64,000 nucleotides of DNA, taken from contig OY744528.1 in assembly GCA_963556195.1 (NCBI GenBank), positions 61,985,552 through 62,049,551 of the forward strand. Reading direction: 5' to 3'. Source of the DNA: Sepiola atlantica (lineage: Eukaryota; Mollusca; Cephalopoda; Sepiida; Sepiolidae). The notes below the pieces were generated by a model. The model did no database searches and was not told the DNA's origin. It worked only from the letters and a program-made list of their open reading frames with translations. This document shows positions 12,509-22,639 of this stretch, one piece after another (positions within the stretch are counted from its first letter, which is position 1; each line of letters begins with the position of its first letter). The position numbers and the translations under genes were made by a program.

Positions 12509-13009
12509 GAACCCCGCTATTCACGGGCTCACCATTCGTTGTTTCATAAATTCACGGATTTTCAGCATAAGCATAGACTTAATATTTTCTTCATAAATTC
12601 TGTTAGAACTTAAAATAGGATAATCGTTTAAGTCCAACTACGGCCAATATGACAAAAAAAAACGCAATTAAAAACGCTAATTATTCCGTAGGATTCATAT
12701 TAAATACGACTCATAAAAGCATTGATATTCCAAATTTTCGCGAACTTTATACGAAACTTAAGTATTAAAAAAAAATCAACCAACTTGCAAATAGAAAGGG
12801 CTAATTTATGCAAATTTGTTGGTTTTCATGTAAAAAACACATGCTAATGTACAAAAACCTGATTTTTAGTGAACTTTGAGGTATCAAAATCTATATCTAC
12901 TGTAAATATATACAAATGAAACAATAAACATAAATATTATATCTTTATGTTATATCCTATCGTGATAAATCAATGCTCGATATACAAGATATAGCAATGA
13001 TATAAAAAA

Positions 13010-13211
13010 AATGAATGATGAAAATAAAAATTGGATAAAATACAATATTAATTCATCAAGTATTCAAACAAGAAATATAAAATAAACTTTTTTCCTTTCC
13101 TTAATCCATGGATTAAGGGAAAGAAAAATGCTTTTTATATTCCTTGTTTGAATACTTGATGAATTAATAAATATTGTATTTTATCCAATTTTTATTTTCA
13201 TCATTCATTTT

Positions 13212-13213
<2 letters not shown>
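13010..13213. repeat. Near-perfect 200-bp palindrome
   Basis: Left arm 13010-13108 and right arm 13109-13213 are inverted copies meeting with essentially no spacer at TCCATGGA. Matching blocks include AATGAATGATGAAAATAAAA, ATTGGATAAAATACAATATT and TCATCAAGTATTCAAACAAG. A (TA)n array follows immediately. No gene inside. Confidence 0.9.

Positions 13214-13286
<73 letters not shown>
13214..13286 (+). repeat. (TA)n microsatellite
   Basis: About 72 bases of TA abutting the palindrome. Confidence 0.95.
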
Positions 13287-13289
<3 letters not shown>

Positions 13290-13386
13290 GTAAATCCAAC
13301 AAAAGATATAAGAGGCAACTAATATCTTTTAATTAGTAAAACATCCGGATAAAGACTGAAGCTCAATATACTGGATAGAGCATTAA

Positions 13387-14358
13387 TAGCATAATATAAA
13401 ATGAAATAATAAAATAAGGTGCGAATCAAATTTTATTATAATTCAAAATTCAGGCAAAGTAACTCAAAGTCCTTAACTCATGAGTTTTCAAAGATAATTC
13501 TTCTCAGAGGACCATTACCGCAGTGACGTTACTGCAGGTGATAAAATTACACTTTGAAAATATATAAAAATATATACAAAAATACATAAAAGTACATAAC
13601 ACATCAAATATATCAAGCCAAAAACATACTTATTTGTTAAAGTTATAAAATCCATCCACGTCATACAAATTAAAACATAGTCAATGAAAGATGTCCAAGA
13701 GGTTGACTGAATATAGATCCAGGCATTGAGTGATAGTCCAAAGGCGAAAAAATTGAAAGAACTGAAAACCGAAAAAGTTATCCAGTCGGAAAATACGTCC
13801 GCAATCAATGCAGTAAATTACAGTGAAAAATGCCTCCAATGCTTATGTTAATTAATACAATGATAAATGAACCAAATCAAATAAAAAGTTCATTAAACTC
13901 ACTTTAGTTGAAATCATAAAGTTCAAAATTCAGGGTTCAAATGATTTGATCAGAGCAGCACAAATCAAAATTCACTGATTGAATGTAAAATCCGCTAAAT
14001 CCGATTTGAATAAAATTAAATCAAACTGTGTCAATATATTCGGCCATTCCTTCTTCCAGGTCCGATCAAAATTAATAACGTTAAATTTGAAAGTAATCAC
14101 TCTCCCGCAAGTCAAGTAAACAGAACCTCTTCTCGTCGATTAGAAGGTAATACTAGAGTCTCATACGCCTTCTTGTTCAAACGACGTTATCCGACCGTAT
14201 GTTATCTGTCTAAGTTAACAGAGAAGAATACGTCCCCACACCCCGACAGATTTATTAAATCAATTCAACTCATACCGGATGTTACTTGTCTGAGTCGAAT
14301 TTTGAATTATAATAAAATTTGATTTGCACATTATTTTATTATTTCATTTTATATTATG

Positions 14359-14362
<4 letters not shown>
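13387..14362. mobile_element. Non-autonomous DNA element with 65-bp terminal inverted repeats
   Basis: 13387-13451 (starting TAGCATAATATAAAATGAAA) recurs inverted at 14298-14362 with only a few mismatches, both reading toward AAATTTTATTATAATTC. The 976-bp unit has no recognisable transposase. A (TA)n then (GA)n array lies just outside the right end (14362-14412). I could not define a target duplication. Confidence 0.75.
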
Positions 14363-14412
<50 letters not shown>

Positions 14413-15220
14413 ACAGTAATTTAGTTCATCTATCTTCCAGTTTAAAAGATAAATTAGAGAGTTTTAAAGGAATGTTTTAACTTTTTCAAGGAAAAATGTA
14501 TGACTTGAATTCTGATTAAAAACTGTTATTTGCTTTTTATAATTAGGAAAAATATTGGGCCATTATAATTCAAATCGTCTTATGAAAGTTCAATTAAAAC
14601 TAAAATGTTATAATTATAAGAGCATTATTTTCAAGAAGTCTTGAAGCAAATAAACCATAGACAACATTAGATGAGTATGTGAAATAAATTTGGTATTTCT
14701 TATAAAAAATTGTCGATAAGAATAAAGTGAGTTTAACATTGAAATTTAATTTTTTTGGCTTTATCTTGTCAGCTGTTTATTATTATCTAATATGGATGAT
14801 CCGAAAGGGATTACAATAAGTGACTTCCGTTGTAACTATTCTGACACCTGTTGTTATAGTTGTGTATGATTGCCAGAATTCAAACAAAAAGGTAGACAGC
14901 AAGTAAGGCAGGAAGATAACAACATTCTTGTAGCATGAACAAGTAATAATAATATCAGGGCACAAGATAAGATTGTATATTATGGGTTAGTGTTAGTCTA
15001 CAGTTGCTCCTTTGATGTGAATATGTTGCTGCGTTAGTAGCATGTCAGCAGTCGAGATGGAATTTGGTGTTAATCTCTGAAAAACTTGCATTTCCACGTT
15101 TTGGTATTCTTACATTTTATGAACATTTTTGAGTTGAGGATTGATAATTTGGATTATTCAGACTACTATTCTCATCTTGGTTGTTATATTCACAACGTTT
15201 CGGCCAATGTAAGGGTTCAG
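14413..15220. other. Unassigned sequence
   Basis: No coding pattern or repeat boundary recognised. Confidence 0.4.
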
Positions 15221-15224
15221 TTCG

Positions 15225-15450
15225 AAATTTCATAAGAGATTTTGATGGTACGGCCACGTTGAAAGATTGGATGAAAGTTCCTGTGTTAGTAGATGTAGAA
15301 CAATTGAGGGACCAGGGTAAGTTTACAGTGGAAGGTCAAGGAAAACATGGGAGGGAGTGATAAGGATGGACTTGAGAGAAAGAGCAATAAATAAAGATCT
15401 GGCCAGAGATAGGTTAGTTTGGAAGTCAGTTTCAAAAAGTCGTCCAACAT
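15225..15450 (+). pseudogene. LINE ORF C-terminal fragment (WYGHVERLDES...RKTWE type)
   Basis: The plus strand reads WYGHVERLDES, then SRKTWEGVIRMDLRERAI, DLARDRLVWKSVSKS. This is the common C-terminal end of invertebrate LINE polyproteins (R-x-x-G-H-V-x-R-M ... R-P-x-x-x-W ... D-R-x-x-W-K). Related fragments are at about 17840-17990 and 46985-47110. 5'-truncated, with frame breaks. Confidence 0.6.
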
Positions 15451-15889
15451 ATGCCAGCATGTTACCGAATATGATGATGGTGAATTATTCCCAAGTTTGA
15501 TATAAAGATTCCGAATTCGAAGAAGGTTGGAGGTTACATGTGAGAATAACATTCAAGATTCAGTATAATTGTCCGAATAATCCAAATTTTAGGAACACTT
15601 CTTGATAATAATGTCATACAGATTTGTATGTCTACGATTGTTTAAAAAAAGACACTCACACAAAAAAAAACTAATTTTTAAATGAGATGTTGTAATTGTG
15701 TAAGATTACTCTAATCAGAAAAGGAGATATAATAAAAAATCAAAAAAATCCGGTCGTTGGTTGTAATCAGAAATATTTATCTCTTTACTCAAGCATCATC
15801 TCAAATTACAACACTAATGGTGACCATGTTTTTATTTTATTTTATTACTTTTTCTAATATAAAGGGAAAAAATTAGTTAGTTTTTTTGT
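15450..15889. other. Unassigned AT-rich sequence between the LINE fragment and the hAT remnant
   Basis: Contains a short, weak inverted similarity around AGATGTTGTAATT (15680s) and its complement (15800s); no gene. Confidence 0.3.
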
Positions 15890-17740
15890 TTTTTTTTTAA
15901 ACGGTGGACAATACGAACATGTATGACTTTTTCCCCTGCATGGCGATGTTCATGGTGTTTAAGATATAAAAAATATCTGCTAAATCTGCCATTTTTGCAA
16001 TCTGAATAACATTCAGAGTTCTGAAATTATGCTGACCAATGCATTTTCTGAACTTGAAGAGACTGGACGAGCTCGTTTTGTAGTTCAAATACTCGAGATA
16101 GAAGCTTGCCCCATGCAGATGGTGTTCAGAATTTGTAACACAATATCGCAAACAGTCTAGAATTCAGTGGGTTTGCTGCCTTCATATGATTCACAATTTT
16201 TGTAACTCCCCACAACACTGAATGACATAGTTTATTGCGTTATCTTCTGCTGCTACAGCTTTAATCTGGGTTGTTAAACATGACTGACGTCTTGTCATTG
16301 CTGCAACACCATCTGGACAGACGCTGGCACAATCTTTCAGATCCAGACCGAATTTACCAACTATGCTGTCATTCAAAACCATGAACAGTTTTTTATTACT
16401 TGTGTTTATTGGTAGTAGAGCAGAGAAAAAGTACTGTTATACATATATCTCCCCTCTGAGGGGGAGGTCTAATCTCTCACAAGTCACAATCAATTAAAAT
16501 ACATGAACGTTCATAGCATATCTTGCTGGCTGTTCGTTCTTGCATGCATCCCTTACTGTGATCCTGCCCGATTGAGGAAACACTGCCTACAAACAAGTTC
16601 GTTCATACCCCCCCCCCTTCCCCAAAAAAGGAACAGCGGATGGGGGGATAGTGAAGTAATTATTGGTTAATCACAATTTAACAGCACATTTCTCCACGCA
16701 CGTGTTCGCACCATAAAGCTTCTGAGCGAACTCCTCCTTTTCTCCGTCCCTCCCTCTTCGGGCCATGTGACGTCACGTCCGCTTCTATCAATTCCCACAG
16801 TTGATCAAGCTAACCGTCGAGTACACTAAGCAGACCCCGACCGAACCCCATTTACTGTTATTCTCAACTAACTAAATTATACTCACCCAATATTTAACAG
16901 TACTCCTCCTTTCAAGTCACCTTTGTATTCGAAACGCACACAAACTGTTGCCTCACTTGCAATATCATCAAGCTGCAACGAATAATGTTCACAAGACTTA
17001 CTTTGTGTGATCAGCTGATCTTTGATATCTTCTCTCAATTCTGTGGATTTTATATGCTATCATGTTGTTTGACAGTGGAATTACAGGATACTTTCTTTCC
17101 TGCCACTTCACCCAGCATTTCTTGGCATACATCACTAATATGCACCAGCATTTCACAAATTGTAAATCGTTTCTTTGTTTTAGCAATACGAAGAGCAAGA
17201 GAAAGCAATAACTCTGATACGGCCCATTCTTGAGTATGCCATCCAAGCAACAAATCCTTATCTGCAAAAATATATCGTACACCTTGAGCGTGGTCTCCGC
17301 GGTCACTCGCACAAGAGATAGCATTCTTTGTTCATGTTTCTGCTTCATGGAACAACCTACCAGGCAGATTGTGACGATGACTACCATATTCAGGTTTAAA
17401 GCGGCCTTGGGCAAATATTCAGACTGTATGTGGATGTAAATAGCTTCCACCTGTCTCTTTACATGGCTTGTTGCACTATATCTCTTGAGTTGAGATGATT
17501 TCATCGCACTATTGCTCAATACTTCTCCACAAATCACACATTATGCATTCCATCTTATTAATGACAAATCTGAAGCGAATGTATGAGCAATTATATTTTG
17601 TAGTCAAGCTAGCACGTGTCCTCGTTGATGGTGGTTCAGTTTCATTGGCTTTGTCATCGTCCGATTCTGACAAAATATCTTCGTAATTGTCATCCTGAAC
17701 AGATTTTATCTTCATAAATCTATCTAGAATCCTCACTTTG
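15890..17740 (-). pseudogene. hAT-superfamily (ZBED5-like) transposase remnant, interrupted
   Basis: Minus-strand fragments in order give an acidic N-terminal segment (17736-17510) and CGEVLSNSAMKSSQLKRY (BED zinc finger with its Cys-x2-Cys partly preserved). VIPLSNNMIAYKIHRI, DIKDQLITQSKS with LQLDDIASEATVCVRF, then FGLDLKDCASVCPDGVAAMT and, after shifts, TVCDIVLQ, MGQASISSI and LADIF follow. This matches the established ZBED5/SCAND3-type hAT order (BED finger, V-P-L-S-N-x-T-V, S-L-Q-L-D-E-S catalytic region, C-T-D-G-A-A-A-M-T). Many frameshifts and stops. The coding line is also split by a 506-bp insertion at 16390-16895. Confidence 0.75.
16390..16895 (-). mobile_element. 506-bp insertion in the hAT pseudogene; solo-LTR-like or retroposed sequence
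   Basis: The insertion is bounded by a 6-bp direct repeat AACAGT (16384-16389 and 16896-16901); removing it restores the transposase reading line across the joint. On the minus strand it has a CpG-containing promoter-like half with a CRE-like TGACGTCA, a polyadenylation-like AATAAA near its end and a terminal A run. The ends do not show the TG...CA expected of a canonical LTR, so solo LTR is only one reading; a retroposed transcript is another. Confidence 0.5.
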
Positions 17741-17839
17741 TCACCTCACATAAATAATTAAGGATATCAGAATTACTAAGATAATACAGAGATTTTTAAG
17801 TTTCTTTTTAAAGTTAAATATCCGTCTATATAAATGCAT

Positions 17840-17990
17840 AATTAGAGACGAAACTCAACACATTAGGTCAGAGGATTTACTGAAAGCAGTACATTTGCCC
17901 AGCATAGAGGTTATCTTAAGGATGAATCACAGGAAGATTGGCAGGTCAAGGAAAACTTAGAAGCAAGTGATTAGACAAGACATGGAATTT
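17840..17990 (+). pseudogene. LINE C-terminal fragment
   Basis: The plus-strand sequence around GGCAGGTCAAGGAAAAC matches GGAAGGTCAAGGAAAACATG in the 15.3-kb LINE fragment (R-S-R-K-T/L motif). Short and decayed. Confidence 0.4.
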
Positions 17991-18219
17991 GGAGACAATT
18001 AACCCGCTTAACCGTAAAATATAAAACAAACGTCTGACCCCTGGACAAGGGAGAAGTGACGATAAATGAAGAGAGAAAGAGAGAGGGGGGGGGGGACGGG
18101 CCATATTTTAAACTTTTGTCAGTTAAAACGCTTTATAAAACAATTAAATCCAATTTTAGTTTTATTTAAAAGATATCAACCTAAAAAAATGCAAAATAAT
18201 ATTACATCTCTAATTTTGA

Positions 18220-18520
18220 ATTCATTTTACCAACCCGACAATTACCAAAATCCCACTCTTCACTGTAAAGGTCGCCAGATGCCGGAAAGCTTTCTACTCT
18301 AACAGCTTCTTTTCTGGAACTGCTTGCCTTTGGAAGTCCCTCCTTGCTCCCTGTTTCTCCGACTGTACAAACATGCAGAAATTTAAATGTAATGTGAACA
18401 AACATCTCTCTGCACAACTCCCCACTTAGGATTCCCCTATAAATCTAGCCCTAATTTACAGTAGCCACTTTACGTCTCAGTGACAATGTGTCTTGTTTCG
18501 GATGAATATAAGTAAAAAAA
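18220..18520 (+). mobile_element. Jockey-type LINE, 3'-end fragment
   Basis: Matches the last 300 bp of the 4.5-8.6 kb element: CCAACCCGACAAT, CAGATGCCGGAAAGC, CATGCAGAAATTTAAA and the tail with TTTACGTCTCAGTGACAATG ... CTTGTTTCGGATGAA. 5'-truncated, as is usual for LINE insertions. Confidence 0.75.
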
Positions 18521-18862
18521 CGAAATTCATAAAAACTGTAAAGTCAAAATTTAAAAAGATCTTTTTAATTAAAATTCTAAAAGCCTCCAATGATTGTTTG
18601 ATGGAAAATAGTAAAAATTAAAAAATAACTAAACCATATATGTAACAATATTAACCTATGCTTGAAAATGAGTCATTGAAAAGGGCATTTGTTTTACTCC
18701 AGGCAGCTATCAACAACCTGTCAGACATCTTTTAACGGTTTCTGCATAAAATTAGTGGGCTTTGGATATTCATAAATATAAAAAAAACAAAAAAACAGTT
18801 GTGTATTTTTAACGTAGAAAACTGTATCAGTGTTACTGTTTTTTAAAATTTAATTATTAACA

Positions 18863-18890
18863 GGACCCGTGTCCCGGCGTTGCCCGGGGA
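18863..18890 (-). mobile_element. Degraded Helitron-type 3' terminus
   Basis: CCCGGCGTTGCCCGGG hairpin (18872-18888) in the same context as the 4.5-kb end (GACCCGTGTC before it), but the CTAG has decayed to CTG on the minus strand. Confidence 0.4.
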
Positions 18891-19315
18891 ATATAAAAGA
18901 ATGATTTAACTATGAAAAAATATCTGCAGAAAAGGAATTACATTTTTTTTTTTAATATTTGAACTTTTAGAGTGGGGGATCACTTTCCTATATAAATTTA
19001 ACGTAAAATGAGATGAAGGTATGTGTGTGTTAACTAAGCTTATATTTTTATTTTATTTTTTTGGGGGGGGAGGGGAATTTTTTTCCTACAACAAAATGAA
19101 TGCAAAAACAATATTTAATGTTTTGAGATACATTTTTTCTGCCCCCCCATTCTTTTTGGTGAGTGGATGGGGATTTTTTTGGTGCTTTTTAGGAATAGGT
19201 ATCCAGAAATCTGCAATCGTCACGTAAGCAGTTCAGACTTTCCGGAAAAAACTGAATCAAGTTCCGATGCTTCTACACAATACGAACCGAACAAAACTGA
19301 TTTTGCCAAATAAAA

Positions 19316-19400
19316 CTAAAACTTAGTTTAGGGTTAGGGTTAAAGTTATTTTAGTGTTAGATTATGGTTAGGTTAGGGTTAGGTTAGGGTAAAAATTTAA
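19316..19400 (+). repeat. Degenerate telomere-like (TTAGGG/TTAGG) run
   Basis: TTTAGGGTTAGGGTT, then after 30 bases GGTTAGGTTAGGGTTAGG. Weakly similar flanks in opposite orientation (CTACACAATAC at about 19273 and GTATTGTGTAG at about 19419) suggest it sits inside a small inverted-repeat element rather than being an old telomere. Confidence 0.6.
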
Positions 19401-19419
19401 AAAAACAGTTCACTTAGTA

Positions 19420-20769
19420 TTGTGTAGATTGTTTGGTGAAGTTTGTTAATGTTCGTTATCGTCACTTTTACTTAGGCAAACACGTGTAATTTCCATGATG
19501 GTCAATTTTTTGGGTCAAGTGGTCGCTAATTTCAGAATTAAAAAATCGGCATTCCCGCCAAAAAAATCTTTTAAAAAATTGAAAATTATTAAAAGTACCA
19601 TGTATATTTAAAACAGAGAAAAACTAACTTGAATGAGTAAAAAAAATGCCACTATCCCAATTTTCCTGTCCAAAAATTGAGAAACCATTCAGTTATACGT
19701 CTCAATTTACGGCTAACTGGGCAGGAAGTGGTTGTTAATTTTACGTTATATTTCTATAGAAAAGTGATTCCCCACCTTAAAATCTAAAATTTTTATTTTA
19801 TATTTTTTTAATTCTTTTTTTGCGGATATATTTTCCGGTTGTTTACATGTAATCGCTAAAAAAAAGAAGATTTTGACGTATTTAAGAGGGTAAACTGAAA
19901 TGAGTATCTTATTTAATCTCAAACAACTTAAAGTCATAGCAAGTTTAATCCCACCTATAAAACTCTGAAATTAAAACGTTTCTGGTATCACTTTTAGCAT
20001 TTCTATCGAGGGTGGGGGATGGTTTCGCTTAACAAAAATTAAAAAACTTTATTTCAAAATGGAACGTTAATTACGTGTTTTAAGGGCCGGCGGGCATTGT
20101 GTAGTGTATTTGTTTTATGAATAAGTATAAATAAAAGAAATTGTTGAAACGAACTATTAATAAAACTTATCCAAGAACGTGAAGAATTTTTTTTATTTAT
20201 TTGCGTATGAAGAAATCCTTCTTGAGCAAGGCAATGTCGAAGGGTGACGTGTTAGTAGTAAAAAATTATAGGGAGGGGATATGGTTGCTCCCCTCTATTT
20301 CGAAGACGTTTTGAGGAAAAGCTACCTTTCCACACACTCATACACACATACATACACCAGACGGTGATCAGACTAGGGTGCACTAAGATCGGGGACTATA
20401 AAAGCCGAAACACAAAAAGATTCACACTCCTTTTCTTTCCTTGCACCACTCGATACATGCATATAAAGCACACACAAAATCCAAAGTATGTGAGACACAT
20501 TCTCTCAACTTCTTCACACACACCCGCACACATTCTTTTCAAAATTTTTTACCTATGTATGCGTTTTTATGCACACAAACCAACTGGATGTGAACCTTTC
20601 TGGATGCGCATAAAATAAATGGTATTTAGAAAATATCGCCTTTGTTTTGTTTCTTGTTTCATGCATTTGCTTGTATGGTAACATATGTATTTAGAAACGT
20701 TACTCAAGCCTTCGAAAAACAGAAATATTTCAAGAAGACCTCATATTTTATTTTTCACTTGTTTTCTAG
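19420..20769. other. Unassigned AT-rich sequence upstream of the candidate start exon
   Basis: No gene or element boundary recognised. A 5' non-coding exon and promoter for the 20770 exon would have to lie here or further left. Confidence 0.35.
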
Positions 20770-20872
20770 TTGAGCCGCTATCAAACCGACAGCAAGAATG
20801 GCCACTGTCTTTGCAAATGATAATTCGGCGTCATTTGCCACAAGAATCCAAGGAGTGGACAGACAAACAAAT
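20770..20872 (+). CDS. Candidate 5' coding exon (start codon at 20798), possibly exon of LRRC46
   Basis: A pyrimidine tract ending in TTTTCTAG precedes 20770, and a strong donor (AAT|GTAAGT) follows 20872. Inside, ATG at 20798 sits in a good context (AAGAATGG) and opens 25 codons beginning MATVFANDNSASF and ending in DRQTN, stopping in phase 0. The 28 bases before the ATG would be 5' UTR in the same exon, so a non-coding exon further upstream is implied. It is on the same strand as the LRRC46 exons 11.6 kb downstream and is the only start-like exon I found before them. The peptide has no motif I recognise. A joining exon (phase 0 in, two bases of a codon out) would be needed and I could not find it, so membership in LRRC46 is inference; it could belong to another transcript. 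Confidence 0.4.
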
Positions 20873-21132
20873 GTAAGTAATCATGAGATTTTGCATAATT
20901 CCTCATTTGTGGCGGGTGAATATCTCTTTCATTTTGTTACTTTTTTATTTACGCTTCACCCTTTAACATTTCCTAATTTATAGAAATGACCGCAAAGTAC
21001 TGTACCAAATTACGGTGTCAGATTTTTTTCCTTTTTATAAAGGAGAATTTTGAACATAACTAAAATTACTTTTTTATTTCGTATGTATTGCGCTTGTTTG
21101 GATAGACTTACTGCAGTTCACCAGAAATACGT

Positions 21133-21640
21133 ACAGGGTGTCAGCAAAATAAAATGCCACCCATGGAATCGTTAAAAAAATTCACAATCCTTTCTGCAAT
21201 CCAACCATATTTGGTAAAAATAAACATCAGTCTATGCCTGACTTGCCCACCAAGTTTCAGTCATGAATGTTCGACAGTCTTTGCTTGATCTCCATTCAAT
21301 GATATCCTTTAATGTGATGGCTATCTTCAATTCAGGAATAGTTTGAGGATTGTTTTGATAGAGATTGTTTTTGAGATAACCCCAGAGATAAAAATCAGTG
21401 GGGGGGGGGATGGTCCTGTGAGTGTGAAGCCCATTCAAGATCACATTTCTTACTGATGAGACGATCACCAAAGTGTCCCTGCATATCATTGAACAGTGAA
21501 AACAAAAACTGTTGGACATGACATTCCTGACTGAAACTTGGTCAGACATAGACTGAAAGTTATTTGATTGCAAAAAGGATTGTGAATTTTATTAACGATT
21601 ACACGAGTGGCATTTTTTTTTGGGGGGGGGGCGGGGTCAG
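21133..21640 (-). mobile_element. Tc1/mariner-superfamily derived element, internally deleted
   Basis: The left end ACAGGGTGTCAGCAAAA...GCCACCCATGGAATCGTTAA recurs inverted at the right (ATTAACGATTACACGAGTGGCATTTT...). The arms extend to AATTCACAATCCTTTYTGCAATC, about 70-110 bp each. The minus-strand frame 21573-21232 retains the transposase C-terminal signature PTDFYLWGYLKN followed by NNPQTIPELKIAI (catalytic D-x-x-L-W-G-Y-L-K, N-P-x-T-I-x-E-L-K). The upstream catalytic Asp region is degraded. A sister copy is at 35705-36276. Confidence 0.7.
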
Positions 21641-21954
21641 CCGAGGATTTATTACCACTTATATGGCTTTACTATTTACCTGAATTTTATTTAAAATCCA
21701 GAAAAGAAGTATTTTTTTGCAATAACATAATTATTGGTAATATCTTGCTTTTTGTACATAAACTTTTGGTTCGTTATATATTTGTAATTGAATTGTGCTC
21801 TCACTTTAACAATATCTGCTCCTTCAATTTTAATAGACCTGTTTACCAGAGTAGAATGCATCTCTTTGCGTTTGTTTATATTTTGTGTTTTGTGAAACAC
21901 TGTGTATTTTTTATTTATTTATTTTTAAAACTTTTGTTCACCCAAAACAAGGCA

Positions 21955-22180
21955 TATTGCCACTGAAGACTAAGTGGCTACTATGATAAGGACCAGATTT
22001 ATAGAGGGGCAACCTGGGTGGGGAGTTGGGCACAAGATGTTTGTTCATATTACATTTAAATTTCTGCATGTTGGTATACTCAGGAAAGCAGGGAGGGAAT
22101 TCAAAGGCAAGTGGTCTGAGGAAATAAGCTATTAGAATAGGAAATCCTCTAGCATCTAGGTACCTCTATAATGAAGGGGG
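21955..22180 (-). mobile_element. Jockey-type LINE, 3'-end fragment
   Basis: On the minus strand this is the same tail as 18.2-18.5 kb: ATGCAGAAATTTAAATGTAA, TGAACAAACATCTTGTGCCC, CTATAAATCTGG and TAGCCACTTAG. The orientation is opposite to the other tail copy. Confidence 0.65.
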
Positions 22181-22639
22181 GGATTTTGCTGCTAATCCGG
22201 TGGGTCGGGTTAGAGTTTTACATTGATGGGTACAAGTGCTGTAAGTACATTGGAGCACATTCCGTGGAAGTACTTGTAAAAAAGGAGACAGAGATGCAAC
22301 ACTGCAGCTATGCGACAGGTTGGTTGGTTGGGCTGTTTTGTTTTACGGAATATCAACCCTTTTCGGATTATTTAATGCCAAATCCAGTCATTTTGGTAGA
22401 AGTTTTTATGTTTCAAGTTCTTTCTATCTTCAAATATTTATTCATGGTGTTTGGTTGGATTGTTTTGTAGAGGAAAATTGTTGTTTTTGTTTTTGACTTT
22501 GCAGAACATGATTGAGTTTTGCAAAGGGAAAGGAAAAGAAAACAATAAAATCAATGTTTGGTTTGGTTTGTTTTACGGTATAACAACCATCTATGGGTTA
22601 TTTAATGCCGAATAAAGTTGTCAAATGAAATTCCAAGGT
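22181..22639. other. Unassigned; duplicated 'TTGGTTTGGTTTGTTTTACGG' type motif
   Basis: Two related stretches, 22320-22380 and 22556-22616, share TTGTTTTACGG-ATA-CAACC and GGTTATTTAATGCC. They are probably two copies of one small repeat. No gene. Confidence 0.4.

Noticed and set aside
16998..17537. 179-codon minus-strand frame as an intact host ZBED gene
   Set aside because: It joins several shifted pieces of hAT transposase; the BED finger and catalytic segments fall in different frames and the ORF is interrupted by an insertion.
19316..19400. Interstitial telomere marking an ancient chromosome fusion
   Set aside because: The run is short and degenerate, and similar patches occur inside dispersed elements elsewhere in the window.
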